Both the position numbers and the translations under genes were made by a program. Below, in pieces: positions 34,118-45,800 of a DNA stretch of 64,000 nt. Under the pieces are notes generated by a model, which saw only the letters and a program-made list of their open reading frames with translations, searched no databases and had not been told where the DNA came from. Source of the DNA: Elmis aenea (lineage: Eukaryota; Arthropoda; Insecta; Coleoptera; Elmidae). Where the stretch lies: NCBI GenBank assembly GCA_947652605.1, contig OX393576.1, positions 12,054,575 through 12,118,574 of the forward strand, written 5' to 3'. The number at the start of each line of letters is the position of its first letter. Position 1 is the stretch's first letter.

Positions 34118-34829
34118 AAATATTTTTATTGCGTGAAAAACTTCTTAAAGCGTATCTTAGAGAAAACTTAAAAATTTTATAGCTAGAACATATTTTAAAT
34201 GCAAATATATAACAACAATTTAAATTAATGTTAATATTTTTTAAAATAAACATTGTTTTGTAAAATATGTGCTTGCCAATTATTTTCTTTTCCTTTTTAA
34301 AGTATTCGAAACACACAGCTAAGCTCTGGTATCGTTTATTTAGTAATTTTGAGCGAAATCCTGAAAAGCTATTGTTACTTTCGAAAATAAATCTTCCTTG
34401 ATCAAGATATTTGTATGCAAAATCCTTAAACGTGTGGAAACACGAAATCTTCGCCGTTTTTGTTGATTACATGTACTTGCATGTACACACCTGACAAAAT
34501 CTAATAAAACTTTGTAATGGAGTTCCTAGATTTTCCTACTCTTGTATCAAGAGTAAGTATAAACTTCCACAATATTATTTTGTGAGCTGAAATCTTTTAA
34601 AACGCAGAATTACTAACTTTTATATCCAAATCTTTATTTAATTGTTTTGGTGTTCATTCCAATAAAGCAATTTTAGTTTGTTAAACTGTTAGTATCATAT
34701 TTATTTCAAACACAGCACGAGTTATAAAGGAAATCTTTGTAGAATACACACACTAATGGAAGTTCTGCCTTATAAACTTTTTAGAATACAAAGTTCAAAT
34801 ATTTAAGTATTAAATTACTACTTTTGAGG
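34118..34829. other. Downstream region of gene F
   Basis: Unit-type 3' block joined directly to the stop codon of F by a deletion. It runs to TTTTGAGG, where a TA-flanked MITE is inserted. No gene seen. Confidence 0.5.
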
Positions 34830-34831
34830 TA

Positions 34832-35753
34832 GGGGAAGATGGTATATACTGGGACATGGTATATAGTGGGACAATAGAGATTTTGGCCATCTGTTACCCC
34901 GTACTTGAAGTTTGTTTACATCAAAAATCAAAATAGCGGTTAAGCAGTCCCATTATATCCTGTCTACAGTATGTGTCGTAAACAATGTCATAGTGACTTG
35001 CGCATGTGAGGCATGTTTGGTAACTGCGCATTGTTTTTTTGTGGTTATTTAGTTTATGTGCTAAAACTTTTTTATTTATTTAACAACAATTAGAAAATTT
35101 GGCGTAGGTGTACCTTACAGTATATTAAATGTATGTACAATGTTAAAACTTAAAATAATCATACAAGTTTTTCATTAAATCGTTGCTTTTAAAAATTAAT
35201 CACATGGTGCATTGTGGAACAATGATGATAATTAGGTAAATTTTTGTGAAAAAGACTTCCGACTTTAGATTTTCTTTCTCTAAAAACAGAGATAAAGACT
35301 GTGTTAAAAAAAAAAATATTCTGTGTAGGTTAAGCGCACCGCTTAACCTATATATATATTCTTCGGTGCGACTACGTTTGGGGGCACTGAAAAAACAAAG
35401 AAACATTTTCAATTTTAGTTTGATTTTTCAAAGTACAATGTCTCAATGCCCATGAAAAGTGAAAGTTTTTAAAATAAAAAATTAAAATTTTTAATTATTT
35501 ATGCTTTATTTCATATATATATTTTTTGCTGTCCCACAATGTACCACGGAGTGGTTTATGCGGGGACAAGTGGTGTATAGTGGGACAGTCCCTCTATTTG
35601 TGTACCTTTATTTTTTAAAAATATTTTTTTGTATATGCAATGATAAACTAAAGCAATATGAATATCTCATATCAATTTGAGGTATGCAAATTAAGCCGTT
35701 CAAAAGTTACGCAAAATTTAAAAAAAAGTGTCCCAGTATATACCACCTTCCCC
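34832..35753. mobile_element. Pogo/mariner-type MITE, GGGGAAGATGGTATATACTG ends
   Basis: TIRs GGGGAAGATGGTATATACTG...CAGTATATACCACCTTCCCC with one mismatch, flanked by TA (34830-34831 and 35754-35755). Units D and E have the uninterrupted GAGGTACTTAACAAATTT or a close relative. Inside, a second TGGTGTATAGTGGGACA copy lies near 35570, as well as an 11-bp-arm hairpin around AGGTTAAGCG/CGCTTAACCT at 35327-35351. No transposase remains. Confidence 0.82.
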
Positions 35754-35755
35754 TA

Positions 35756-36720
35756 CTTGACAAATTTGTACAAAATTATAACTTTATTGAACTATTAAAC
35801 TTTGTTTATGATGCTGTGCATATAAACATAACATGGCACGATAAAAATATCCAAAATTAACGTTTAGGGATTGAGTAAAAATGGTAAAGACGCCCTTAGG
35901 AATGCATTTCCACCTTTGGTTCGTCCAGAAACGGCGTTAAACATTTTTTTACAGCTCAACGTTTTTAAAAACGTGCCAAGTTCTATATAACCGGTTATAT
36001 TAAATAATGCTCTATAAGGAACACGTTTGTGAAATCTACACTCTTGTCATGTACAATATTTTTCCATTAACTGATAACATCTTCAATGGATAAGAAATGA
36101 GTCGACAGGCATTTACTTTTGTCGATTCTCTATCGAAAAAAAAACGTTTGGTTTGTTGGCATAAACCAAATCACAAAGGATCCAGAGGTACGCAAAAACC
36201 TTGATGCATAGAAACAACAGAAAAATAAATTGGATGTTCATAATTTATTTTTTACTATACTCTTATCTCAGTGTAACAATTTTGTTAAGAGTAATGAAAA
36301 CGTTTTAGAGATGTTTAGTCGAGACGTTCAGGACTTTATTAGTTCAAAAAGAGTTCTTTTTTATAAATATGTAGATAACAAAGGGAAACAGCATGTTTAT
36401 CTGTCGCTTTAAATTGGTATCAAAAAAGACCACTGATAGATAACCAGTTTCCTCTTTCGTCGAAATTAATCGCGATAACCTGCATCTTCGATAATATAAG
36501 ATACTACAAAATTGAACGATGCATCTCCCTCGCCCATATTTTTATCTTTTTTGGCTGAGTTCATTTTCTTAAAGCGCCATTTTCTGAGTGATATATTATA
36601 AAGTGGTTTGTCATATACATAGCCACCTACACGTTCTTATTTTGATATCATAAATTGATGAACCGAGGGATTCTTTAGTTATAAAAACGCAAAACAACAC
36701 TCAAGCAGTGGAACATGTAT
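35756..36720. other. End of the DRAM array and unclassified DNA
   Basis: Unit-type sequence continues to the ATAACCGGTTAT site (35987-35998); similarity to the array stops there. The rest, 36000-36720, holds small open stretches (a 60-codon plus-strand frame from 36230) without family resemblance. No confident feature. Confidence 0.45.
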
Positions 36721-36722
36721 TA

Positions 36723-38001
36723 GGGTAAACCAGGGAGAGATGGTGATATCGGATGCAACGGTGAACCGCGTTATTTCTGCTAGCTAGCGCTAAATGGCCA
36801 GTTTTATGCCGTACATCTGTTATACATAAACAACTATTAGTTGTGCAAGTTAAATGTCCCAAATTTGTTTGAAAATTGATAAGTAAATCAAAAAATATTA
36901 TTTCAAGACCCTAAAAACATTATACAGTGATATGTGTTTCTGCTTGAACGAATGGTTGAAATCACTCGTTTGCAAATATTTCGTTATATGCATGATCCTT
37001 GGAGTATAAAGAGATAACATCACCTCCAAAAATACCGAACAACCTAGCAGGTTAAGAGTGATGCCGTTTACCATATCTCCCTTGCAAATGGGATTGATGG
37101 TGAATGTGCCTATGGTAGAAATGGTGACTAGTTGTACATAAGTATGTACTTATCTACATCCACAGAAAATGTGCAACAAAAGAACACTCCCTCTCCGCGA
37201 CCAGGTTGCTCCAAGACTGTAGGAGGAAGCTTTTCGAATTTGACAAGCGATGATATAACTCCTGGAAAAATGCTGGAACAAATTTCTCCGGTACCAGTCG
37301 TATCTCAAATTGAAAAAGTTCGTAAGAATGCAAGAAATTTAGCAAGTATTCTGGATACTGAACATAATGTTAAAGTTTTGAGAAATAAATCACTCGAAAA
37401 ACAAAACAAAAAAAACTCCTGCAATCATCAGGCAACAAAAATAAAAATAACCTTTTAAAAACTAAAAATTTCAAAACGAAGAAGGGAATCGTATCCGATA
37501 CGTCATCTGAATCGTGTTCAGAACCTGAACAGCAAGACGAAGAAGATGGTGATGAACATGAAGAATGTTGTGCTTATGGCTGCGGCGAAATATACAAGGA
37601 GACGAAAAAGACAGATGACTGGCTTCTATGCCTGATTTGTAAACGTTGGATGCATAAAGACTGTAAAAAGTTCACTAATTTATGCCATCTTTGCGGCAAA
37701 TACGAGTCCAAAACAAAATTACATTTTTTTAAAACATTTCAGTACCTATTTCACAATTCGCCATCTCACCCATATAGCATTGATCAACTAACCCTTACTG
37801 GCATGGGTGAGATGGTGATTTGGTGAAAATAAAAAAATGCAAATTTTATTTTGTTAATCTTTTCCGTTTATTTTTAAAAATTTTTTTTTCGTTGTATTGC
37901 TTTTGAGTCAAAGAATTATGTATTTATTTTAGTTATAATTAATTTTTTAGAAGAACTATGAGCAATTTAAATTTGATTCACCATCTCACCCTGGTTTACC
38001 C
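36723..38001 (+). mobile_element. Pogo-like element, internally deleted
   Basis: TIRs GGGTAAACCAGGGAGAGATG...CATCTCACCCTGGTTTACCC, flanked by TA (36721-36722 and 38002-38003). The plus strand encodes a 108-residue Ser/Pro/Lys-rich segment (37132-37458). In another frame it encodes an acidic stretch and a PHD-like zinc knuckle: CCAYGCGEIY, then DDWLLCLICKRWMHKDC, then LCHLCGK. These are typical of the C-terminal end of pogo-type transposases in insects. The DNA-binding and DDE domains are absent. Near the right end are internal copies of the CATCTCACCC motif in both directions (37760 and 37803). Confidence 0.8.
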
Positions 38002-39122
38002 TATGGAATGCCTGAAAAAGTGCAAATACAAAGGGTTTTAGATAACACGTCCTTAGTAATTGGATTAAAAGACACTAAAACAAATCATCCCCAAAAATAG
38101 CTAAAAATAAATCACGGAAAAATCGATGAAAGAACGAGTTGGCTTAATCGAAAAGGTGAAGACCTTATTTCGTGGAAAAAATAATGAATACTGGAAATAA
38201 AGCAAATAATTATGTTTCTAGGCTACGTAGAATATAAATTACGTTAAATGTGTTAAAAATTAAGAACGTATATTCTTGAGTGTTTTCATTATTTAAACTA
38301 TTAAGTATATCTTACAATCACAATATTCCTATCCAAAATGTTTACATCTTTATCTTTAAAAAACGCTTTAAATAATATAACAACTTAGTAAAACAAATTG
38401 TCGATTGTTAACCAAACAAATTAATGTTGGGGAGTTAAATGAGTTATTTTAAAAAAGCGACCGTCATGTATTTATTAATGCATAATACCTATACCGGGTG
38501 TAACTGAAATCAGGCTCACCCCCTTTTTTTTTCTTTGGTTTTAACTTTAGACAAACGAAATTTTAAACATGTGATATGCGCAAAAATCCGGATTTTCTGA
38601 ACACTTTTGTTTCACATCCGGTTTTGCAGGAAATGACCCTAACTTTGTTATTTCAAATGGAACGAACACCCTGTATATTTTTACATTTTTGGAAAAAGGT
38701 AGCAATTGTAAATTAATACAACTGCACTATTTTAGTAAATATTTATAATCTCAAATAATTTTTGGACAAAAATTCAATTTTTCATTAAGTGTGCCGTGAC
38801 CTGCATAAATTGAATTTGTTGTGTCAAAAAGTGTCCTAAAAACGTTTTTGTTAATTTTAATTGACTTTTGGGTTCCTTAAATAGACTTTAAAGGTTGCCA
38901 AATTGTTTTTTTGACAAAAAGTCAATTTTTTTTTATGAAACGATGGTGGCTAATTCGGTTATTTAGTATTTTCTAAAGAATTCAACAATACCAATAACTT
39001 GGTATTTTATTTAGGATTTGTTTATAAAAGTACAAAAGAATAACAGTTTGTTTAATAAAACTTTGGATGTGTTAATTTATTTTTTGTTGTTGTTCCTAAA
39101 GATTTTAATTAATTAGTTGTAA

Positions 39123-39227
39123 ATAGATGGTAAATCGCGTACCTAATGTACAACCACATTTCGAAGTTCTCATGTTGTATACAACACGATTGTATTACAT
39201 ACATTAGGTACGCGATTTACCATCTAT
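39123..39227. repeat. Hairpin with perfect 28-bp stem
   Basis: The arms at 39123-39150 and 39200-39227 are exact complements (starting ATAGATGGTAAATCGCGTAC). The loop is 49 nt and contains a further self-complementary GTTGTATACAAC. It may be a very short MITE; in RNA it would be a pre-miRNA-like hairpin. Confidence 0.75.
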
Positions 39228-39335
39228 GCACGTACATAAAGATTTGTGTTTAACTATAGTTTATTAAGAATGTCCCATCCAAGGACTGTCCCATTCATGG
39301 GTACTTTCCCCTACTTAGTCGAAAATGAAGAGAGG

Positions 39336-40200
39336 TCTTTCATATTTTTTTTTTCTTTAGGGTCTCCTTTCGGAGTTACACCCCCCTAAAGGGGATCGGT
39401 AAAATTGGGTTTTTATTTTATTTCCCAAATTTGGATAAATGTGGGAGATTTATACTTATAAAAAGGTTTCCCATAGTAATATTTTTAATCATCTCCCACC
39501 TTCACAGGGGGCTGAAAACTGCGACCCCTGTTGGTTTTTTTATCAGGACTTTTTGGTGGGTTGAAATCTAGCAATTTTAAATTTTCTTTAAAAACTTGAT
39601 TTATTTTGAAGTTTTTTTTTTTTCTTTAACTACAGTTTTTGAGTAAATTATATGAATGAACATGAACCATCAAATATTCCAATATAAAACGATATTGGAT
39701 AGAAGTGACGGGTGTAATTCATTTTTACGTTTACGCGGCGACAACGCTAAAACGCCCGTCAATTCTACCCAATATGATCATAAACATCATATTCACTCAT
39801 TTAATTTTTTTACTGAAAACTGTAAGATTTACGAGAAAAACTAAAGAGCAAAAAAAGGTTCTAAATAAATGAAACTAACAAAAATTTTTTTTTTGCAAAA
39901 TTTCAACTCACCAAAAAGTTCTGATTAAAAAACCAACAGGGGTCGCACTTATTAGCCCCCTATGAAGGTGGAAGATGATTGAAAATAATACTATGGGAAA
40001 CCTTTTAATAAGTATAAAACATCTACCAAATATCATTCTCCTACATTTATCTAAATTTGAGAAATAAAATAAAAACCTAATTTTATCGCTCCCCTTTAGG
40101 GGGGTGTAACTCCGAAAGGAGACGTCTAAGAAAAAATTGTTATATAAAAGACCCCACTTTATTTTCAATAAGGAATCACCTTCCGGATTTTTTCGCATTA
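39336..40200. repeat. Inverted pair of foldback arms
   Basis: The stretch 39340-39570 (TCCTTTCGGAGTTACACCCC...CCCATAGTAATATTTTTAAT) returns in inverse at 39905-40195 and ends in AAACACCCTGTAT. The family also occurs at 52461-52760 and in introns 1 of E and F. Between the arms is sequence that includes CGACAACGCTAAAACG. Confidence 0.65.
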
Positions 40201-40869
40201 TTTAAGAAACACCCTGTATATCATAATTTATGTAACGTTATATAACATAACAATTCATTTTTTTAACGTTATTTATAACGTTATGTAACGAAAACAAATA
40301 ATAAATAACGTTATACAATAACGTAACGATTTAAAACGTTATTCCATCCCTGGTTATAAGAATTAACCAAAATAGTGCATTTGTATACAAAATCGATTCC
40401 TCTTTCCAAAAATGTAAAAATATACAGGGTGTCCCATTTGAAATAACAAAGTTGGTATCATTTCCGGCGAAAGCGGAAGTGAAACAAAAGTGCACACATG
40501 TTCAGAAAATCCAGTTTTTTGCACATATCACATATTTGAAATTTCGTTTGTCTAAAATTAAAACTAAAGAAAAAAGGGGGTGAGCCTGATTTCAGTTACA
40601 CCCGGTATACATAGTGCCAATTATCTAACACATGGGTATATCTTTCTTATTATAAGAGTCAGAGAATCGATTAAATCAGCAAAGTTGTAATGATTCACCA
40701 AAAAAAAAATTGCCGGTGTTAACTTTTTGAGCAAATTGCGTAAAACAGAAAACTGGAATATTTTTTTAAAACGAATATCTTTTTAATTATAGCAGATGCA
40801 AAAATGTGGTATGCATGCAATTTTTAGATAATTTAAAGTGGATTGTTGTCAAGACGCTACTTTTTTTAA

Positions 40870-42569
40870 CACTAGAACCGCCGCAGCGGTCAATTTGACC
40901 GTTCGCGTTCTTTAAATTGAGCTGATTCGGTTATTCTTTTAAGTACAACTATGCGCTTTCATGAATTTTCCTAACTTCTTTTTATCTTATAATACACCAA
41001 GTTTCAAAATTAAAAAAAAATTATTTCTATGAAAATTCAAATTCTATACCTTAAACCGCCAAATACGGTCAATTTGACCGTTGTTAAAAATGTTTACATT
41101 ACACACTATCTTTCGTTGTTTTAGTGTTTTAGCAAATTTTGTTATGGTTATCAATAGTAACTTGTTTTATATTTCATGATTTTGCAAGTTATATATCTGC
41201 AAGTTTGATTTTTTTAGCGGAATATTGTTATACATAATGCATATATTGATCTGCTGTGTATTGTATAAAGTATACAGACCCACAATTTTTGTTGTGCTAG
41301 TGCTAGTGCATTGACAAAATGTGTTCATCTCATGGCCTCACAGGAGGCAGCGCTAAAATATTTAGAAGAATTAGAAAAGTTACCAGAAAATGAATCTGGA
41401 GGAGAAAGTGAAGAGGATGATGATACACTTGTAGATGGTAAAAACGATGAATCAATTACTAAAAATCTTAGTAGGGAATCTAGCAGCAGTAAAATTAATG
41501 TAATTACTAATCCAAATACAACAAATGTACCAAGTACATCAAATATACCGGAAGGCAACGTTACCCAACATCGTATGCGAAAAAACTTTGTCACTCTACT
41601 AGTCGGAAGTAATCAAACTTCAAAAGCTGGGCGTTTGGGAGGTTATAGCACCGAACAGCCCTTCTTCTGGACATGCACTTACGATAAATATAATTCGTGA
41701 TATCCCTGGACCAACTCTTTATGCAAATAAGTTGGCTGAAAATGATTATAGTTGGCACCATCAAACGGACACGAAAAAAATTCCAATATCTTTGCAAAAA
41801 CAATAAAATGCAATTATTATATTCTACTATAATAATGAAACTGGAACATAACACACTGAAAATATATCAAGCAAACGATTTTGAGTACCCTTCATACAAC
41901 TATAACAGTAAATCAAGAAAAGAAGAAAAAACCTAAAACAAATAAATTTTACAATGAGACAAACTGTGGCGTTGATATTTTAGATCAAATGGCAAAAAAA
42001 TATCCCATAAATGCAGATTCACGAAGATGGCCTGTTCACAATTTCCACAATATCTTAGACCTAGCATTAATTAATGCTTGGGTTATTTATAAGGAAGTGA
42101 CAGGTCAAAATACGACAAGAAGATATATTATATTACATATAGCTGAAGAACCTGGAAGAGAATATAGAGATTTGCAAAAAAGTGCTACTCCAAGATGCCA
42201 GTAAAGGCCAACCCAAAGCTTTCAAAAGACACCAGTGCCAAATTAAACAATATAACTCAAACAAAACTGCAAATGTTTATGATTTGTCTAAAAAAAATAT
42301 GTCTTCGGAAAATGTGCTGGAAGTGTACAAACAACTAACTTGTTTAAATTGTGCTAATTAATATTTATGCTAAAATATTTTTTGTTAAAATATTTATTTT
42401 TAAGTACTTACACTTAGCCTAATATTATTATATTATCTAATTATGCTTTATTTGTGTTATTAAACGTTATAAAATTTTACAAATAGTAAGAAGGCTTAAT
42501 TTAAACACAGCGGTCAAAATGACCGGTAACGGCGGTTGAAGGTAGTAACATTTTCTGGCGGTTCTAGTG
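40870..42569 (+). mobile_element. piggyBac-like element, internally deleted
   Basis: Both ends carry a 13-bp TIR (CACTAGAACCGCC / GGCGGTTCTAGTG), directly flanked by TTAA (40866-40869 and 42570-42573), the piggyBac hallmark. Subterminal GCGGTCAATTTGACCG and GCGGTCAAAATGACCG palindromes lie just inside. Only about 1.7 kb remains. It is located in the non-coding interval between F and G. Confidence 0.92.
41311..42360 (+). pseudogene. piggyBac transposase remnant
   Basis: Three pieces are visible. The first, 41311-41700, is an acidic, Ser/Thr-rich N-terminal region (ENESGGESEEDDDT). A short linker follows with stops. From about 41935, NKFYNETNCGVDILDQMAKK, then RRWPVHNFHNILDLALINAW, is the conserved insertion/RNase H-end part of piggyBac transposases. 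The C-terminal cysteine-rich region (42230-42360) is split by a frameshift. The central domain with the first two catalytic Asp is deleted, so it cannot catalyse transposition. Confidence 0.85.
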
Positions 42570-42573
42570 TTAA

Positions 42574-42868
42574 ATCGTTACCGAGATAGAGACCAAACTC
42601 CTCATGTAATGAGCCATAATTATTCTAAACATCTGCAAATAATTATAGTAATGAACTTAACTTCTGTTTTTCTTGTCAAAGATTACACCTTTTTTCTCTT
42701 TTATTTTCAAAAACCACAGATTTTTTTACAAAAAACAAAAAAAACAAAATATTACTATGTATACAATATGTACACAAATCCGCTTACAACTATACAAATA
42801 CTGAATCAAAAAGTGATAAAATATACTAACATTGTGACTTAGTGCTAAATTTAAGTTTAAAAATTGTA
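42574..42868 (-). other. Region downstream of gene G
   Basis: AT-rich stretch between the piggyBac and the stop codon of gene G. It probably includes the 3' UTR of G. No separate gene seen. Confidence 0.45.
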
Positions 42869-45800
42869 CTAATATCTGCTTTCAGGTACTGATACAGTAG
42901 TTGGTAATTCTTTATTGGATGGTGTTATATTATCTTCCACCATAACTGCCGGTTCCATAACTTTTATTTTCTTGAAGTCTGAACTGAACGACATTATAAA
43001 AATCATTGTAGTTAAAGCAACGATCCATTCAGATCCAACACTTAAAAGGTGATACACATAGCCACCATCTTCCGATTTCCATTTTGTCATGTCGCGTCCT
43101 AAAATAAAAAAGTAGGCTATAGTATATTGTCCCGTTCCGTTCTTGATCTAAACAATTTAATAGAAACCAGAGCGAACCAAAAGCGAATAATTTTTACGTT
43201 ATTTTTTTTATGATCATTCGAGGGCGTATTTTTATGTAATCTACCTATGAAAATAAAAAAATGTCAAAATTAAAATTATCATTCTGTCAAATAGCTGTGA
43301 AGCAGTGAATAAAACCATACCTGCCCATACGGTAAAATCAAAAAAGTTAATAATGGCGCAGTTTGATTCTTTTTATAATGAGAAATGTTATATATTGGAC
43401 GCTTCATTATCGGTCGGTGAAATTCTTTTAATAATTGATTAAATAATCTTGTTAAATACAATTCGTGGTCTGGAATTTTTTGCTGACAATTCCAGAACAC
43501 TTATTGTATTACTACAGAAAAGTTTATCGCATGTTGATAAGAAGGTTCGCCTCCCCCAAAAAAAGCCAAAACCTTGTCTTTGACCAAAAAACTAATTGAA
43601 ACCATATTTTTGGGACTAGGAATAAGTTCTGCTAATTGGATACAGTGGCGGATTACCACACAGGCGCATGAGGCGCGCGCCTGGGGCCTCACAAAGCGGG
43701 GGCCTCAGAATCGTTAGGTGCCTCATCCTCAAAAACAAAAATTAATTTTTTATTGTCTGTTAATATGAGAATTATAAAATAATAATTGTAGGCAATTGTA
43801 ATATCTTCTAAAACCTATTTTCATAGCGGGTATTGGGTAATAGTAATTGGTGCCAATTTAAAAAAAAACATGTTAAATTAAACAAAAAAGATAGCCAATT
43901 TGGTTCCAAATCGCCAAAACTTGCAACCCTGCTTGCATCTGATTACAGTGCACTGCAAGCTGATGTACTGTACAGGGTGGTCCAAATTCGATGGGATTAC
44001 ATGGGTATCTCGATTAATAGTCAAGATAGAGAAACGGTAAAATTACCAAAAATGTGCAGTTTTTTGAGACAAACTCAGAACAGTTCTCAAATATTATATT
44101 CTGTCATTTCCCGTTTTTCTTGTTTTTTTTTTCACAGCCTTACTTTTTGTTTCTTAAAAATTAAAAAAACCTTTGTAACTTGTGTATTATTGAAAATAAA
44201 TACAGCAAATTCTTATACAGGGTGTCCCAATTATACACCGCCAAAAAGTAGGTGCATATTCCTGAGTGAAAATGACCATTTGTCAAATATTTTGTTATCC
44301 GAAAATGCTTCCTTTCAAAGTTAGAGACCCCCAAAGTTGCAAGAAAAAAAAATCAAAAAATCGATTACGTCCTAGCCGTTTAAGCTAGAACTATCAAACT
44401 TGGCCGAAATGTTTATGTGTTTCCCATTGACTTTGTGGGATAAGATTATAAGAAAGAAATTCAGATTTTTTTTCTCTGGAATTAAATTGAAAATGTCATT
44501 CGTCCATAAGAAAGGAGGAAAAAATTCGTCCCTCTTTGTTTTTTGCTGTAAACGTAGCCGTTTTCGAGAAAATTAGCGCTACAGATGCATAGACAAACTC
44601 TGTTTATACACCTCAAATATTTTTTTTTTCTAAACTTACAATTAGTTGGCTAATGTCATGCTTGATAAAAATTCTGAAGATAGTAAGCGGATGACGTGAC
44701 TATAAATCATACTTCCAATTACGTGTTTTTTTTTTCTAATTATCCCACAAAGTCAATGGGAAACACCCAAACATTTCGGCCAAGTTTGATAGCTCTAGCT
44801 TAAACGGCTAGGACGTAATCGAATTTTTGTTCTTGCAACTTTGGAGGTCTCTAACTTTGAAAGGAAGCATTTTCGGATAACAAAATATTTGACAAATGGT
44901 CATCATTTTCACTCAGGAATATGCACCTACTTTTTGGCGGTGCATAATTGGGACACCCTGTATATTTGGAAAGCGAAAAAAATAAGGAATTTAAATAGGT
45001 CATAGCCAACTAAAGCTTCCATTTTAAAAAAAGGTTTGTGTTTTTAACGGCCAGCGTATTTTTTTTTTTTAACAGATGCCTACTATTCAAATCTACATAA
45101 AACATTTAAAAATAATCTTCATAAACTTTTTTGATATTTAAAACAATAAGGGAGATAGACACATTATAAATATAATAAAAAACAGTTTTTCTTTAATAAC
45201 TCAAAAACCGAAAATTATAAAATATTTTTGAAAACGGTTCTGAGTTTGTCCTAATAAACTGCACATTTTTGGTAATTTAACCGTTTCTCTATCTCGACTA
45301 TTAAGCGAGATACCCATGTAATCCCATCGAATTTGGACCACCCTGTACTGTATGATGCACAATTTTACTGTGATTTTTTCTTTTAAGTGGAAATGTGATT
45401 TTTTTCTGGTACCTGAGAATATTTTTTTATTTCCTTATCTTATTTTTATTTGCTTTTGTTGATTCCAAAAATAAAAAACGTTATGATTTTCTGCACTGTT
45501 TATTTTAGTGATCCATCTCACTATTAGCAGGGTCAAATGGGGGCCTCCAGATCAGGTTGCGCCTGGAGCCCCACAAAATCAAGATCCGCCACTGATTGGA
45601 TATATGGTAAAGGCACTACAAATGTATTTTATAACGTAAAAGTAACAAAAACATTTACCTGTATACTGTGTTATCGAAATTGCAGCAAACAAAGTGCAAG
45701 TAAAATACGTAACACATGAAATGACCGATAGGAGCAATCTCACTACATTTATCCCCCTTTGTCCAAATGCAGGGAAGATCCTAAATGACACCGCAGTCTG

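Larger units (their letters stand above)
975..36000 (+). repeat. Tandem array of six DRAM-like gene units (A-F)
   Basis: Exon 1 start codons lie at 1136, 10228, 16475, 19647, 28326 and 31697. Coding exons, introns and intergenic blocks are all repeated: for example the block ending in CTTCGCCG after each gene, and the block around ATTACTCATCGACTCTTAT in intron 1. The minimal period is about 3.2-3.4 kb. Larger spacings are explained by named transposon insertions. All copies point the same way, which indicates unequal crossing-over. Confidence 0.9.
38494..40605. mobile_element. Foldback element, CCGGGTGTAACTGAAATCAG ends
   Basis: Left end CCGGGTGTAACTGAAATCAG and its complement at the right, TA-flanked (38492-38493 and 40606-40607). 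Arms of about 220 bp include ATGGAACGAACACCCTGTAT (38656) against ATACAGGGTGTCCCATTTGA (40420). Later insertions fill the middle: a perfect-stem hairpin at 39123-39227, a remnant ending in CTTTCCCCTA near 39310, an inverted pair at 39336-40200, and an AACGTTAT-rich remnant at 40220-40352. Confidence 0.7.
43643..45594. mobile_element. hAT element (CAGTGGCGGAT ends) in intron 4 of G
   Basis: Ends CAGTGGCGGAT and ATCCGCCACTG with an exact 8-bp target duplication ATTGGATA (43635-43642 and 45595-45602), which is diagnostic for hAT. Subterminal GCGCCTGGGGCC-type sequence lies at both ends. Its own content is only about 580 bp; the rest is two nested foldback MITEs. A related fragment (GCGCCTAGGGCC) lies near 52065. 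No transposase frame. Confidence 0.88.

Noticed and set aside
41325..41854. Minus-strand frames opposite the piggyBac transposase
   Set aside because: They are complements of the acidic, Ser-rich transposase region with no family features.
43279..43692. Possible additional exon of gene G in intron 4
   Set aside because: Neither minus-strand frame has DRAM motifs or acceptor and donor sites in the right phases. Exon 4 joins exon 5 correctly without it.
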